Shown here: in pieces, positions 1-6,088 of the stretch | How positions within the stretch are numbered: position 1 is the stretch's first letter | Layout: each line of letters opens with the position of its first letter | NCBI GenBank assembly: GCA_023425455.1 | Contig: JAFACP010000267.1 | Coordinates: forward strand, 1-7,735 | Source of the DNA: Pseudomonadota bacterium | GTDB taxonomy: Bacteria > Pseudomonadota > Gammaproteobacteria > Enterobacterales > Enterobacteriaceae | Length of the DNA: 7,735 nt | Reading direction: 5' to 3' | The notes under the pieces: generated by a model | Database searches by the model: none | What the model was told of the DNA's origin: nothing | What the model saw: only the letters and a program-made list of their open reading frames with translations | Made by a program: the position numbers and the translations under genes

Positions 1-261
1 CGGCTGGCCGTTGAGCCAGGTGGAGTTGGCGTTTTTGACCACCCCGGAGTAAGGGGAAATGGACCCCGGGATCCCCATCCCGACGCTGCCGGTTTGTCCT
101 GTCGCCTGCTCGGCCATCTCCACCAGACGCGCGATCGTCTCTATGGTCTGGTGATAGTCATCGCGCGGGGTGGGCAGACGATGGCGAAAAAGCTGCTCCC
201 CCTGTTCACCCAGCGCAATCACTTCTGTTTTGGTGCCGCCCAAATCAATACCAATACGCAC
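1..261 (-). CDS. mak: Fructokinase Mak, N-terminal 87 residues (cut by window edge)
   Basis: Cytoplasmic sugar kinase of the ROK family; the E. coli homologue phosphorylates fructose (and mannose) with ATP to the 6-phosphate. Only the first 87 codons are present and the frame is open to base 1, so this is an edge truncation, not a broken gene. The protein begins [20 protein letters not shown] at residues 6-12 is the ROK phosphate-binding loop of the ATPase fold. GIPGSISP at 63-70 and NSTWLNGQ at 79-86 are also family-typical. The start is a GTG (259-261), preceded on the minus strand by GAGGAGA at a good spacing; no ATG fits the conserved N-terminus, and as far as I recall E. coli mak also uses GTG. 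It is divergent from rdgC over 123 bp. The zinc site and sugar-binding residues of ROK proteins lie outside the window. Confidence 0.96.
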   Translation of the reverse strand, partial: MRIGIDLGGTKTEVIALGEQGEQLFRHRLPTPRDDYHQTIETIARLVEMAEQATGQTGSVGMGIPGSISPYSGVVKNANSTWLNGQP

Positions 262-384
262 AGGACTCTCCTCATTATTTTGATTATCAACAGCGTAGAA
301 GCACACTTCCCGATTAGCAATGCAAGCGATGCGACAATTCGTTATCATGCCCGCTGATTTAACGACAAGGCCGTGGAAATTATC
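262..384. promoter_or_regulatory. Divergent mak/rdgC intergenic promoter region
   Basis: This AT-richer 123-bp gap must hold the promoters of both divergent genes. For rdgC (+) a good -10, TATCAT (343-348, 5/6 to consensus), lies about 37 bp before the ATG, but no convincing -35 sits 16-18 bp upstream. For mak (-) the motif GATAAT (5/6) falls inside the small perfect palindrome TTGATTATCAA at 280-290, again without a good -35. The assignments are inferences from motif match only. Confidence 0.4.
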
Positions 385-1299
385 ATGCTGTGGTTCAAAA
401 ATTTGATGGTTTACCGTCTCAGCCGCGACGTTTCGCTGCGTGCCGAAGAGATGGAAAAGCAGTTAGCCGCTTACACCTTTACCCCTTGCGGTAGCCAGGA
501 TATGGCAAAAACCGGCTGGGTTCCGCCAATGGGTTCACAAAGCGATGCGCTGACCCACGCCAGCAGCACGGGGCAGATCATCGTTTGCGCGCGTAAGGAA
601 GAGAAAATTCTGCCAACGCCGGTGGTTAAGCAGGCGCTTGAGGCGAAGATCTTCAAGCTGGAAGCCGAGCAGGGCCGCAAGCTGAAAAAGACCGAAAAAG
701 ATTCCCTGAAGGATGAAGTGCTGCACTCGCTGCTGCCGCGCGCCTTTAGCCGCTTCAGCCAGACCATGATGTGGATCGACACCGTCAACGGGCTGATTAT
801 GGTGGACTGCGCCAGCGCCAAAAAAGCGGAAGATACGCTGGCGCTGCTGCGTAAAAGCCTTGGCTCACTGCCGGTGGTGCCGCTGGCGATGGAAACCCCG
901 ATCGAGCTGACGCTGACCGAGTGGGTGCGCAGCGGTTCAGCGCCACAGGGCTTCCAGCTGCTTGATGAAGCGGAGCTAAAAGCGCTTCTCGAAGACGGCG
1001 GCGTGATCCGCGCGAAGAAACAGGATCTGGTGAGCGACGAAATTGCCGTCCACATTGAAGCAGGTAAAGTCGTCACTAAACTGGCGCTCGACTGGCAGCA
1101 GCGGATCCAGTTTGTGATCTGCGATGACGGTTCGGTGAAGCGCCTGAAGTTCTGCGATGAACTGCGCGATCAGAACGAAGATATCGACAGAGAGGATTTT
1201 GCTCAGCGTTTTGACGCCGACTTTATCCTGATGACCGGCGAACTGGCGGCGTTGATTGAGAGTCTGGTTGCAGGCTTAGGCGGGGAAGCGCAGAGGTAA
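385..1299 (+). CDS. rdgC: Recombination-associated DNA-binding protein RdgC
   Basis: RdgC is a nucleoid-associated protein whose dimer forms a ring around double-stranded DNA and restrains RecA-driven strand exchange; E. coli lacking rdgC becomes dependent on other recombination/replication-restart genes. The 304-residue product is one residue longer than the E. coli protein I remember (303), through a one-residue insertion near residue 62 (SSTGQ). The ATG at 385 gives the conserved [14 protein letters not shown] start; an in-frame GTG at 373 would add four residues and is less likely. A basic, charged helix ([13 protein letters not shown], about 99-111) and the C-terminal end GLGGEAQR are family-typical. 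From memory, E. coli residues F120, K211 and Q212 are important for function; the equivalents here are F121, K212 and Q213, all present. The Shine-Dalgarno is weak (AAGG, 14 bases before the ATG). The gene converges on ppnP. Confidence 0.97.
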   Translation: MLWFKNLMVYRLSRDVSLRAEEMEKQLAAYTFTPCGSQDMAKTGWVPPMGSQSDALTHASSTGQIIVCARKEEKILPTPVVKQALEAKIFKLEAEQGRKLKKTEKDSLKDEVLHSLLPRAFSRFSQTMMWIDTVNGLIMVDCASAKKAEDTLALLRKSLGSLPVVPLAMETPIELTLTEWVRSGSAPQGFQLLDEAELKALLEDGGVIRAKKQDLVSDEIAVHIEAGKVVTKLALDWQQRIQFVICDDGSVKRLKFCDELRDQNEDIDREDFAQRFDADFILMTGELAALIESLVAGLGGEAQR

Positions 1300-1310
1300 A
1301 CCGGCAGGCA

Positions 1311-1337
1311 ACCCCCTCACCGCAACGACGAGGGGGT
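1311..1337. terminator. Hairpin between convergent rdgC and ppnP
   Basis: A perfect 8-bp stem (ACCCCCTC 1311-1318 with GAGGGGGT 1330-1337) with an 11-base loop lies 11 bp after the rdgC stop and 6 bp after the ppnP stop. Its place between two converging genes suggests a shared bidirectional terminator. Neither side has a real U-tract (TAAACGGTTATTT after it on +, TGCCTGCC on -), so it may act poorly as an intrinsic terminator or only protect 3' ends. A short outer pairing (AACCG 1299-1303 with CGGTT 1341-1345) could extend it. Confidence 0.5.
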
Positions 1338-1343
1338 AAACGG

Positions 1344-1700
<357 letters not shown>

Positions 1701-1703
1701 TCA

Positions 1704-2381
1704 TTACGCCAGCAGCTCCGAGGCCAGACGCGCCATCAGCACGTTGGATAACAGCACCGGAACATCCAGCGCTTTTTGCAGCAGATCGCGGTGCTGCTGA
1801 TGAAAACCGAGGCAGTCCAGAATCAGCACATCGGCGCCGCGCTCCAGCAGCTCTCTTCCGGCGGCGATAAGTTTCGCCTCGCTGTCCCAGACAGGATTCG
1901 CCAGCGCATACAGTGGCACCCGCTCCAGTACCTGCCATTTCGTCGCCTGATTGCCCAGCAGCTCTTCAACAGGCACAATCACCCCAACCTGATGACCGTC
2001 GACAATCGAAGCCACCAGCGGCGGGATAATCCGCATCGGCTCCAGCAGAATGGCGTTGCGCGCCGTCAGCCCCTTAATCGGCGCGGTGCTCATCAGTAAA
2101 ATAACGTCATAACCCTGATTATCGAGCACCTCAATAACGCCCTGCAGCGCGCGCTCGACCTTCTGTCGTGACACATTCGCCAGTTTTCCATCGCTTAATA
2201 ACGTCGGCAGGGGCTCCTCCCCCTCGTCTGGTGCGTAGTCTTCCATGACCTCTTCCCGACTGATCTTACCCAACAGGCTGAGATGCGTGATCTGTTGTTC
2301 AGAGACATGCTCCGTTAAGAGCGGTAACACTTCGCTTACAGGGACCACACCAATAGTGAGGATCGCCAACGTCGCCTTCAT
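1704..2381 (-). CDS. aroM: AroM family protein
   Basis: AroM is the conserved companion of aroL; its biochemical role is not established, and the name reflects its operon and TyrR control in E. coli. The 225-residue length equals that of the E. coli protein. The fold family is the Asp/Glu racemase-like superfamily: N-terminal strand [10 protein letters not shown] (5-14), a second sheet region [10 protein letters not shown] (132-141), and [16 protein letters not shown] (183-198), which matches the region of the second catalytic cysteine in that superfamily. C190 is the only cysteine in the protein; where two-cysteine racemases carry their first one, the sequence reads MSTA (97-100). The ATG at 2381 is preceded by GGAAGG. 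The gene lies 236 bp after yaiA, a gap large enough to hold its own promoter, and 72 bp before ppnP. The family call is firm; the activity is unknown. Confidence 0.95.
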   Translation of the reverse strand: MKATLAILTIGVVPVSEVLPLLTEHVSEQQITHLSLLGKISREEVMEDYAPDEGEEPLPTLLSDGKLANVSRQKVERALQGVIEVLDNQGYDVILLMSTAPIKGLTARNAILLEPMRIIPPLVASIVDGHQVGVIVPVEELLGNQATKWQVLERVPLYALANPVWDSEAKLIAAGRELLERGADVLILDCLGFHQQHRDLLQKALDVPVLLSNVLMARLASELLA

Positions 2382-2429
2382 TTTGATCGCCTTCCATTAC
2401 TGCCAAACTTTTATCCGGGTACAGTCTCA

Positions 2430-2475
2430 CTACGCTGCACAGCTCATTTTTTCAGCAAAAAAGCAGGAAGCGTAG
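2430..2475 (-). promoter_or_regulatory. Stem-loop in the aroM leader
   Basis: On the minus-strand RNA the outer arms CUACGCU and AGCGUAG (plus positions 2469-2475 and 2430-2436) pair perfectly over 7 bp. Inside, UUUUUU and AAAAAA pair around a GCUG loop. The hairpin ends 48 bases before the aroM ATG. It lacks a following U-tract, so it is not a standard terminator; it may be a leader structure or an RNA-processing site. Its function is unknown. Confidence 0.35.
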
Positions 2476-2496
2476 CAGGTGATCCGCACATCGAAA

Positions 2497-2558
2497 TGTA
2501 AAGATCCGCGGACCGTTTGCAATCCGCCTATAATAACTAAATATTAACTATTGCTTAA
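2497..2558 (-). promoter_or_regulatory. Possible internal aroM promoter with a weak TyrR-like box
   Basis: On the minus strand, TTAAGC (2553-2558; 3/6) and TATTAT (2530-2535; 5/6) are 17 bp apart in the most AT-rich part of the yaiA-aroM gap. The 18-mer TGTAAAGATCCGCGGACC (2497-2514, plus strand) keeps the G-N14-C core of a TyrR box and matches 8 of 12 arm positions. It sits at the same distance from its -10 as the strong box does at aroL. The -35 and one box arm are poor, so this is a tentative call. Confidence 0.3.
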
Positions 2559-2586
2559 CATCTCCGATGAGTGAAAAGTGTTATGT

Positions 2587-2604
2587 GGGCACGGTTATGT
2601 GCCC
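2587..2604 (-). terminator. Hairpin after yaiA (weak terminator or attenuator)
   Basis: A perfect 6-bp GC-rich stem (GGGCAC 2587-2592, GTGCCC 2599-2604) with a 6-base loop lies 13 bp after the yaiA stop. On the minus strand it is followed by ACATAACACTTTT, without a proper U-tract, so it would at most reduce read-through into aroM. Confidence 0.35.
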
Positions 2605-2617
2605 TTCAGAACAGCAT

Positions 2618-2809
2618 TCAGGATTTTTCAGGATCTTCGTAACGCAGCTTTGCATCCAGCGCCTCTTGCTCGCTCTCATGCTCGCTGATCAATGCGTCCG
2701 GCGTCGGGTAATCCGCACGCAGCTGAAACCATGTCACCGTCTGCCCGGAATGGCCTTTTTCGACGGTAACAACGCGTGCGGTTCGTGGATAGGGAGGTCG
2801 GTTTGGCAT
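2618..2809 (-). CDS. yaiA: Small conserved protein YaiA
   Basis: A 63-residue protein of unknown function found after aroL in enterobacteria; length equals that of E. coli YaiA. It starts [19 protein letters not shown] and ends with the highly charged [10 protein letters not shown]. The middle part, [22 protein letters not shown] (23-44), is the best-conserved stretch in the family. There is no signal peptide, membrane segment or cysteine, so it is probably a soluble cytoplasmic protein. It begins 44 bp after the aroL stop and is very likely cotranscribed with it. Its Shine-Dalgarno GGATGA is directly before the ATG and is contained in a hairpin (see 2810-2836), so translation may depend on ribosomes finishing aroL. 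A role linked to aromatic synthesis is suggested only by position. Confidence 0.93.
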   Translation of the reverse strand: MPNRPPYPRTARVVTVEKGHSGQTVTWFQLRADYPTPDALISEHESEQEALDAKLRYEDPEKS

Positions 2810-2836
2810 AGTTCATCCATTTGTTGAGGGTGAACT
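2810..2836 (-). promoter_or_regulatory. Hairpin containing the yaiA ribosome-binding site
   Basis: On the minus-strand RNA, AGUUCACCC pairs with GGAUGAACU in 8 of 9 positions around a 9-base loop, and the 3' arm ends immediately before the yaiA AUG. The arm contains the GGAUGA Shine-Dalgarno. The upstream arm starts 17 bases after the aroL stop, so a terminating aroL ribosome comes close to it. Translational coupling is an inference. Confidence 0.42.
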
Positions 2837-2853
2837 ACAAGTATAGACGCCCG

Positions 2854-3378
2854 CTAACTGGCGTGGGCCAGACGCAGTGCGGCAGCAATGGCATTCACCA
2901 CCTCTGCCGGCGACGCGGAGGCATCCACCACGTGGTGCGCCGCTTCGCGGTATAACGCGTCGCGCTCTGCCAGCACATCGCTGACCTCTTCGCTGAGCGG
3001 TTTGCCCGTCAGAGCCGGGCGCTGCCCCTCTTCCGGAAACGCCTCCAGACGGCCGACAAGAGTCTGGACCGGTGCGCAGAGGTAAATCACCACCCCTTTT
3101 TCACGCATAAACTGACGGTTATGCGCCGCCAGAATGATCCCTCCCCCGGTCGCAATCACGGTTGCGGGCGCCGTAACCGCTTCCAGTGCAGCGGTTTCGC
3201 GCGCGCGAAAACGTGGCCAGCCCTCTTTTTCGACAATCTCAGCGATGGTCTGTCCAGCCTCAGTCTGCAGCCAGTGGTCGGTATCGACAAACTGACTCTG
3301 ACACAGATGTGCCAGTTCAAGACCCACGGTGGTTTTCCCACAGCCGCGGGGGCCAACTAAAAAGATGGGTTGGGTCAT
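2854..3378 (-). CDS. aroL: Shikimate kinase II
   Basis: Cytoplasmic shikimate kinase, which uses ATP to convert shikimate to shikimate 3-phosphate, the fifth step to chorismate. The product is 174 residues, as in E. coli AroL. All expected sites are visible: the Walker A loop GPRGCGKT (9-16); the shikimate and magnesium site DTD (32-34); R58 in FRARE; the Gly triplet ATGGG (76-80); the lid arginine in RPALTG (R120); and R139. AroL rather than AroK is indicated by the [17 protein letters not shown] start and by the yaiA/aroM neighbours. The frame stays open 45 codons upstream through the operator region, but ATG 3378 matches the family; AGGGGAA lies about 10 bases before it. A TyrR-like strong/weak box pair lies in the leader, consistent with repression by tyrosine as in E. 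coli. The gene starts 141 bp after yaiI and leads the aroL-yaiA-aroM cluster. Confidence 0.97.
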   Translation of the reverse strand: MTQPIFLVGPRGCGKTTVGLELAHLCQSQFVDTDHWLQTEAGQTIAEIVEKEGWPRFRARETAALEAVTAPATVIATGGGIILAAHNRQFMREKGVVIYLCAPVQTLVGRLEAFPEEGQRPALTGKPLSEEVSDVLAERDALYREAAHHVVDASASPAEVVNAIAAALRLAHAS

Positions 3379-3415
3379 AACCAGGTGTTCCCCTTGATGC
3401 CGGATGGCTGAAGAC

Positions 3416-3433
3416 TGTAAAGAAAAGATTGCA
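3416..3433 (-). promoter_or_regulatory. Strong TyrR-box-like operator of aroL
   Basis: TGTAAAGAAAAGATTGCA matches the TyrR consensus TGTAAA-N6-TTTACA at 10 of 12 arm positions and keeps the invariant G-N14-C. It lies 38 bp upstream of the aroL ATG and just downstream of the predicted transcription start, a repressing position. TyrR control of aroL is known in E. coli; this site is called from the sequence. Confidence 0.65.
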
Positions 3434-3438
3434 GAAGA

Positions 3439-3456
3439 TGTGGCGTTTACTTTACT
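3439..3456 (-). promoter_or_regulatory. Weak TyrR-like box over the aroL -10
   Basis: TGTGGCGTTTACTTTACT keeps the G-N14-C core and matches 8 of 12 arm positions. It is centred 23 bp from the strong box, about two helical turns, and overlaps the predicted -10 element. A strong box paired with a weak one is the usual layout for tyrosine-dependent TyrR repression. Confidence 0.45.
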
Positions 3457-3478
3457 GCAAAGCGGTACGGGATGACAA
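3449..3478 (-). promoter_or_regulatory. Predicted aroL promoter
   Basis: On the minus strand, TTGTCA (3473-3478; 5/6) and TAAAGT (3449-3454; 4/6) are 18 bp apart. Transcription would begin near 3442, giving a leader of about 64 bases. A second TTGTCA (minus strand; plus 3508-3513) has no usable -10. I could not recognise a TrpR operator here, although E. coli aroL has one. Confidence 0.45.
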
Positions 3479-3519
3479 CCCTGCGGACGCCACACTGTAC
3501 CACAATTTGACAATGCTTA

Positions 3520-3981
3520 TCATTTCGCCGTGCGGCGCTTCACCTCCAGCAGCCATTTATCCAGCTCGGCGGCAAACTGCTGGCGATCGCGCTGCGACAG
3601 GCTGTCCGGCCCGCCGGTCTGTACGCCGCTGGCGCGCAGGGTATCCATAAAATCGCGCATCGTCAGCTTCTCGCGAATGGTGGCCGGCGAATAGCGTTCT
3701 CCGCGCGGGTTTAGCGCGGCGGCGCCCTTCTCCAGCACTTCTGCCGCCAGCGGAATATCGGCGGTGATCACTAAATCCCCGGCGCTGCACAGACGAACAA
3801 TCTCGTTGTCCGCCACGTCAAACCCGGCCGGCACGCGCAGCGAACGAATAAATCGCGAAGGCGGTACGCGGATATTCTGGTTAGCCACCAGCGTTAACGG
3901 CATCTGTACCCGTTCGGCGGCGCGGAACAAAATTTCCTTAATCACGTTCGGACAGGCGTCCGCATCAACCCAAATCGCCAT
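3520..3981 (-). CDS. yaiI: UPF0178 / DUF188 family protein YaiI
   Basis: A 153-residue cytoplasmic protein of the DUF188 (YaiI/YqxD) family, one residue longer than E. coli YaiI as I recall it. No activity is established. It begins [11 protein letters not shown], with the family signature DADACP at 6-11. Further conserved stretches are [13 protein letters not shown] (32-44), DVADNEIV (55-62), [12 protein letters not shown] (68-79) and [14 protein letters not shown] (124-137). Acidic residues D6, D8, D58 and D75 could form a metal site like that of PIN-type nucleases, to which the family has been likened; this is inference. The ATG at 3981 has GGGGAG at good spacing; an in-frame ATG seven codons earlier has no family support. 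It is divergent from proC over 110 bp and precedes aroL on the same strand, with no clear intrinsic terminator between them. Confidence 0.95.
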   Translation of the reverse strand: MAIWVDADACPNVIKEILFRAAERVQMPLTLVANQNIRVPPSRFIRSLRVPAGFDVADNEIVRLCSAGDLVITADIPLAAEVLEKGAAALNPRGERYSPATIREKLTMRDFMDTLRASGVQTGGPDSLSQRDRQQFAAELDKWLLEVKRRTAK

Positions 3982-4027
3982 ATTGTCTCCCCATAATGAC
4001 ACTGGCGGCTATTGTCGCCTGCTTTTC

Positions 4028-4056
4028 ATTGTTAAGCTATAAAGCAAGGCTATCAA
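4028..4056. promoter_or_regulatory. Overlapping divergent promoters for yaiI and proC
   Basis: For yaiI (-), TTGATA (plus 4051-4056; 5/6) and AACAAT (plus 4028-4033; 4/6) are exactly 17 bp apart. For proC (+), TTGTTA (4029-4034; 4/6) and TATCAA (4051-4056; 4/6) are 16 bp apart, using almost the same bases in reverse roles. Another proC -10, TATAAA (4038-4043), has no -35. The proC reading is weak. Confidence 0.35.
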
Positions 4057-4091
4057 TCAGAGACCAGCAAGAATAATAAAGGAGAGACGTG

Positions 4092-4901
4092 ATGGAGAAG
4101 AAAATCGGGTTTATCGGCTGCGGCAATATGGGCAATGCGATCCTCGGCGGCCTGATCGCCAGCGGCCAGGTACTGCCCGGGCAAATTTGGGTCTATACCC
4201 CGTCGCCGGATAAAGTGGCCGCGCTGCGCGATGAGTACGGGATCAACCCGGCCGACAGCGCGCAGGAAGTGGCTCAGGTCGCCGATATCGTCTTCGGAGC
4301 CGTCAAACCGAACATCATGATCAAAGTCCTGAGCGACGTGACCTCCAGCCTGAATAAAGAGACCCTGGTGGTCTCGATCGCCGCCGGCGTGACCCTCGAT
4401 CAGCTCGCCCGCGCCCTCGGCCACGACCGTAAGATCGTGCGCGCAATGCCGAACACGCCGTCGCTGGTCAACGCCGGTATGACCTCCATCACCCCGAACG
4501 CGCTGGTCACCTCTGAAGATGTGGCGGATGTGCTGAATATTTTCCGCTGCTTCGGTGAAGCGGAAGTGATTGCGGAGTCGATGATCCATCCGGTTGTCGG
4601 CGTCAGCGGCTCGGCGCCGGCCTATGTGTTTATGTTTATTGAAGCGATGGCTGACGCCGCGGTGCTTGGCGGGATGCCGCGCGCGCAGGCGTATAAGTTT
4701 GCCGCGCAGGCGGTAATGGGCTCGGCGAAAATGGTGCTGGAGACCGGTAAACATCCGGGTGAGCTGAAAGATATGGTCTGCTCGCCTGGCGGCACGACAA
4801 TCGAAGCGGTGCGTGTGCTGGAAGAGCGCGGGTTCCGCGCCGCCGTCATTGAAGCGATGGCGAAGTGCATGGAAAAATCAGAGACACTCAGCAAGTCCTG
4901 A
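4092..4901 (+). CDS. proC: Pyrroline-5-carboxylate reductase
   Basis: Cytoplasmic enzyme that reduces 1-pyrroline-5-carboxylate to L-proline with NAD(P)H, the last step of proline synthesis. The product is 269 residues, as in E. coli ProC. The N-terminal Rossmann domain shows GFIGCGNMG (6-14) with its GxGxxG loop, AVKP (70-73) and RAMPNTP (117-123). The helical C-terminal dimerisation and substrate domain has GSAPAYVF (173-180) and SPGGTTIEAV (231-240), which hold the P5CR family signature. ATG 4092 is chosen over the adjoining in-frame GTG 4089 because MEKKIGFIG is the family start and AAGGAG is spaced correctly for it. It is divergent from yaiI and converges on dgcC, leaving only 15 bp between stop codons. 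Its likely terminator lies inside the end of dgcC. Confidence 0.98.
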   Translation: MEKKIGFIGCGNMGNAILGGLIASGQVLPGQIWVYTPSPDKVAALRDEYGINPADSAQEVAQVADIVFGAVKPNIMIKVLSDVTSSLNKETLVVSIAAGVTLDQLARALGHDRKIVRAMPNTPSLVNAGMTSITPNALVTSEDVADVLNIFRCFGEAEVIAESMIHPVVGVSGSAPAYVFMFIEAMADAAVLGGMPRAQAYKFAAQAVMGSAKMVLETGKHPGELKDMVCSPGGTTIEAVRVLEERGFRAAVIEAMAKCMEKSETLSKS

Positions 4902-4906
4902 TCGTT

Positions 4907-4955
4907 ATGCCGGGCGTCAGGCGGCCACTTCGGTGCGGCCACGTCCGGCATTTTT
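4907..4955 (+). terminator. Predicted proC terminator inside the 3' end of dgcC
   Basis: ATGCCGG (4907-4913) and CCGGCAT (4945-4951) pair perfectly over 7 bp, and the plus strand then runs TTTTT (4951-4955). The 31-base interior can fold further, including a CAC-TTCG-GTG mini-hairpin (4926-4935). The U-tract exists only in the proC direction. The stem overlaps the last codons of dgcC on the other strand. Confidence 0.5.
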
Positions 4956-6020
4956 GGCCTTATACAGTGCCACATCCGCCGCTTTCAGCCACTCCCGGTA
5001 ATGGGTGAACTGCTTGCCCCACGGCGCAACCCCGACGCTTATCCGCAGCCGCTCCGCTGGCGCGCCCGGCAGCGGCATGGTGGTCAGACGCTCATGCACG
5101 CGGGACATGGCCGCAATGGCGCTCTCCGCCGGGGTGTCGGACATAATCACCGCGAACTCATCTCCGCCAAAGCGGCCAATATAATCGCCCGCCCGCAGGG
5201 TCATCTGCAGCTGACGGGTGATGGCGATAATCGCTTCATCTCCCACATCGTGGCCCCAGGTATCGTTAATGCTTTTGAAGTGATCGATATCGATCAATAA
5301 AATCGTCGCCACGCGATGACGGCGACGGCACAGGTCAAATTCGTTACGCAAAAGCGTTTCCCAGTGACGGCGGTTGAACACCCCGGTCATGCCGTCGCGC
5401 GTGCTCATCAGTTCAAGGCGTTGCTTGTGTTCGGCAAGCCTCATCGCCGTCTGATGACAGACCCAGGCAAACAGCATCGGGTAGATGATAAGGATCGGCA
5501 GCGTCAGCCACCACTCGGAGGGTTCAGGGGTGAACATCACCCCCTTCCCGCTCAACTGGAGCGTCACCAGCGCCGACAGCGCGGTCATCACCATGCCGGT
5601 GATAAACAGCCGGCAGCCGCCCGACCCCATCATGTTCATGCCAATCATCATGATAAGCGCGGCGGTCGGCAGCGCGTTAATCCCCATCAGCCCGATCCAG
5701 ATGCCGGCGATAATGGCATCGATCTTCAGGTTAAAGCATTCGCGATCGTGCGGATGGGCGGAACGACAGGACAGCTGCCAGGCGAGATGCGGCCAGACAA
5801 ACGCCCAGCCGACCAACAACAGCCACCAGCCGCCCGGCAGAAAATGGGTGACGAGCACGCTGGCTATCGGGAAAAACAGGGCGCCAAGCCCGACAATACG
5901 GGCCAGCCGTACCCGCCGGGAGAAGCGAGTACCGGATCGGTGTGGGTCATCCTGAGAAAGGTTTATCTGCCACGTTTCCCGAATGCTCTCATTATTGTAA
6001 AAATTTTCGTCATTCATCAT
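4917..6020 (-). CDS. dgcC: Diguanylate cyclase DgcC (AdrA/YaiC), MASE2-GGDEF
   Basis: Inner-membrane enzyme that joins two GTP into cyclic-di-GMP; in E. coli and Salmonella, CsgD turns it on and its product activates cellulose synthase. With the start at ATG 6020 the protein has 367 residues. Residues 40-190 form the hydrophobic MASE2 sensor domain with several membrane helices (about 42-59, 64-82, 101-118, 120-131, 138-156, 170-188). A GGDEF domain follows from about 204: DIDHFKSINDTWGHDVGD (244-261), active site GGDEF (285-289), and RAGD (276-279) five residues before it, the RxxD product-inhibition site, so it should be both active and feedback-inhibited. The start is uncertain: the position of the E. 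coli start Met is ATA here, while ATG 6020 and ATG 6017 are adjacent and both have poor ribosome sites. GTG 6113 lies upstream of the predicted promoter. Confidence 0.94.
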   Translation of the reverse strand: MMNDENFYNNESIRETWQINLSQDDPHRSGTRFSRRVRLARIVGLGALFFPIASVLVTHFLPGGWWLLLVGWAFVWPHLAWQLSCRSAHPHDRECFNLKIDAIIAGIWIGLMGINALPTAALIMMIGMNMMGSGGCRLFITGMVMTALSALVTLQLSGKGVMFTPEPSEWWLTLPILIIYPMLFAWVCHQTAMRLAEHKQRLELMSTRDGMTGVFNRRHWETLLRNEFDLCRRRHRVATILLIDIDHFKSINDTWGHDVGDEAIIAITRQLQMTLRAGDYIGRFGGDEFAVIMSDTPAESAIAAMSRVHERLTTMPLPGAPAERLRISVGVAPWGKQFTHYREWLKAADVALYKAKNAGRGRTEVAA

Positions 6021-6050
6021 TTTTGGGAATATTCTGCAACATTTTCCCAA

Positions 6051-6056
6051 ATTATA
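6051..6056 (-). promoter_or_regulatory. -10 element of the dgcC promoter
   Basis: On the minus strand this is a perfect TATAAT, in the context TCTATAATTT. The C directly before it is a feature favoured by sigma-S. No -35 lies 16-18 bp upstream, which fits an activator-dependent promoter such as CsgD-driven adrA. The start would be near 6044, about 24 bases before ATG 6020. Confidence 0.55.
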
Positions 6057-6088
6057 GAGAGGGGACTTGCGGGGAAAGTATGAAATTT

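Noticed and set aside
94..357. 87-codon plus-strand open frame across the mak start
   Set aside because: Antisense to mak and its promoter region; no ribosome site or recognisable product.
471..1076. 201-codon open frame antisense to rdgC
   Set aside because: Serine/arginine-rich low-complexity product and no ribosome site; a codon-bias shadow of the clearly conserved rdgC.
2529..2534. Perfect TATAAT on the plus strand in the yaiA-aroM gap
   Set aside because: No -35 at 16-18 bp and no plus-strand gene downstream; best seen as part of the AT-rich minus-strand promoter candidate.
3496..3513. Possible third TyrR box (TGTACC...TGACA) upstream of the aroL promoter
   Set aside because: The conserved G and C are 13 rather than 14 bases apart, so it fails the invariant spacing.
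4053..4754. 233-codon open frame antisense to proC
   Set aside because: His/Arg/Asp-rich product typical of the antisense of a GC-rich gene; no family resemblance.
4905..4916. REP-like string TATGCCGGGCG between proC and dgcC (a similar GCCGGATGGC lies near 3400 in the aroL leader)
   Set aside because: Only the GCCGG core is shared; neither has a full REP hairpin, and the first is explained by the proC terminator stem.
5316..6083. 255-codon and overlapping 156-codon open frames antisense to dgcC
   Set aside because: Pro/His/Gln-rich or Met/Ile/Pro-rich mirror of dgcC codons; no start context or known domain.
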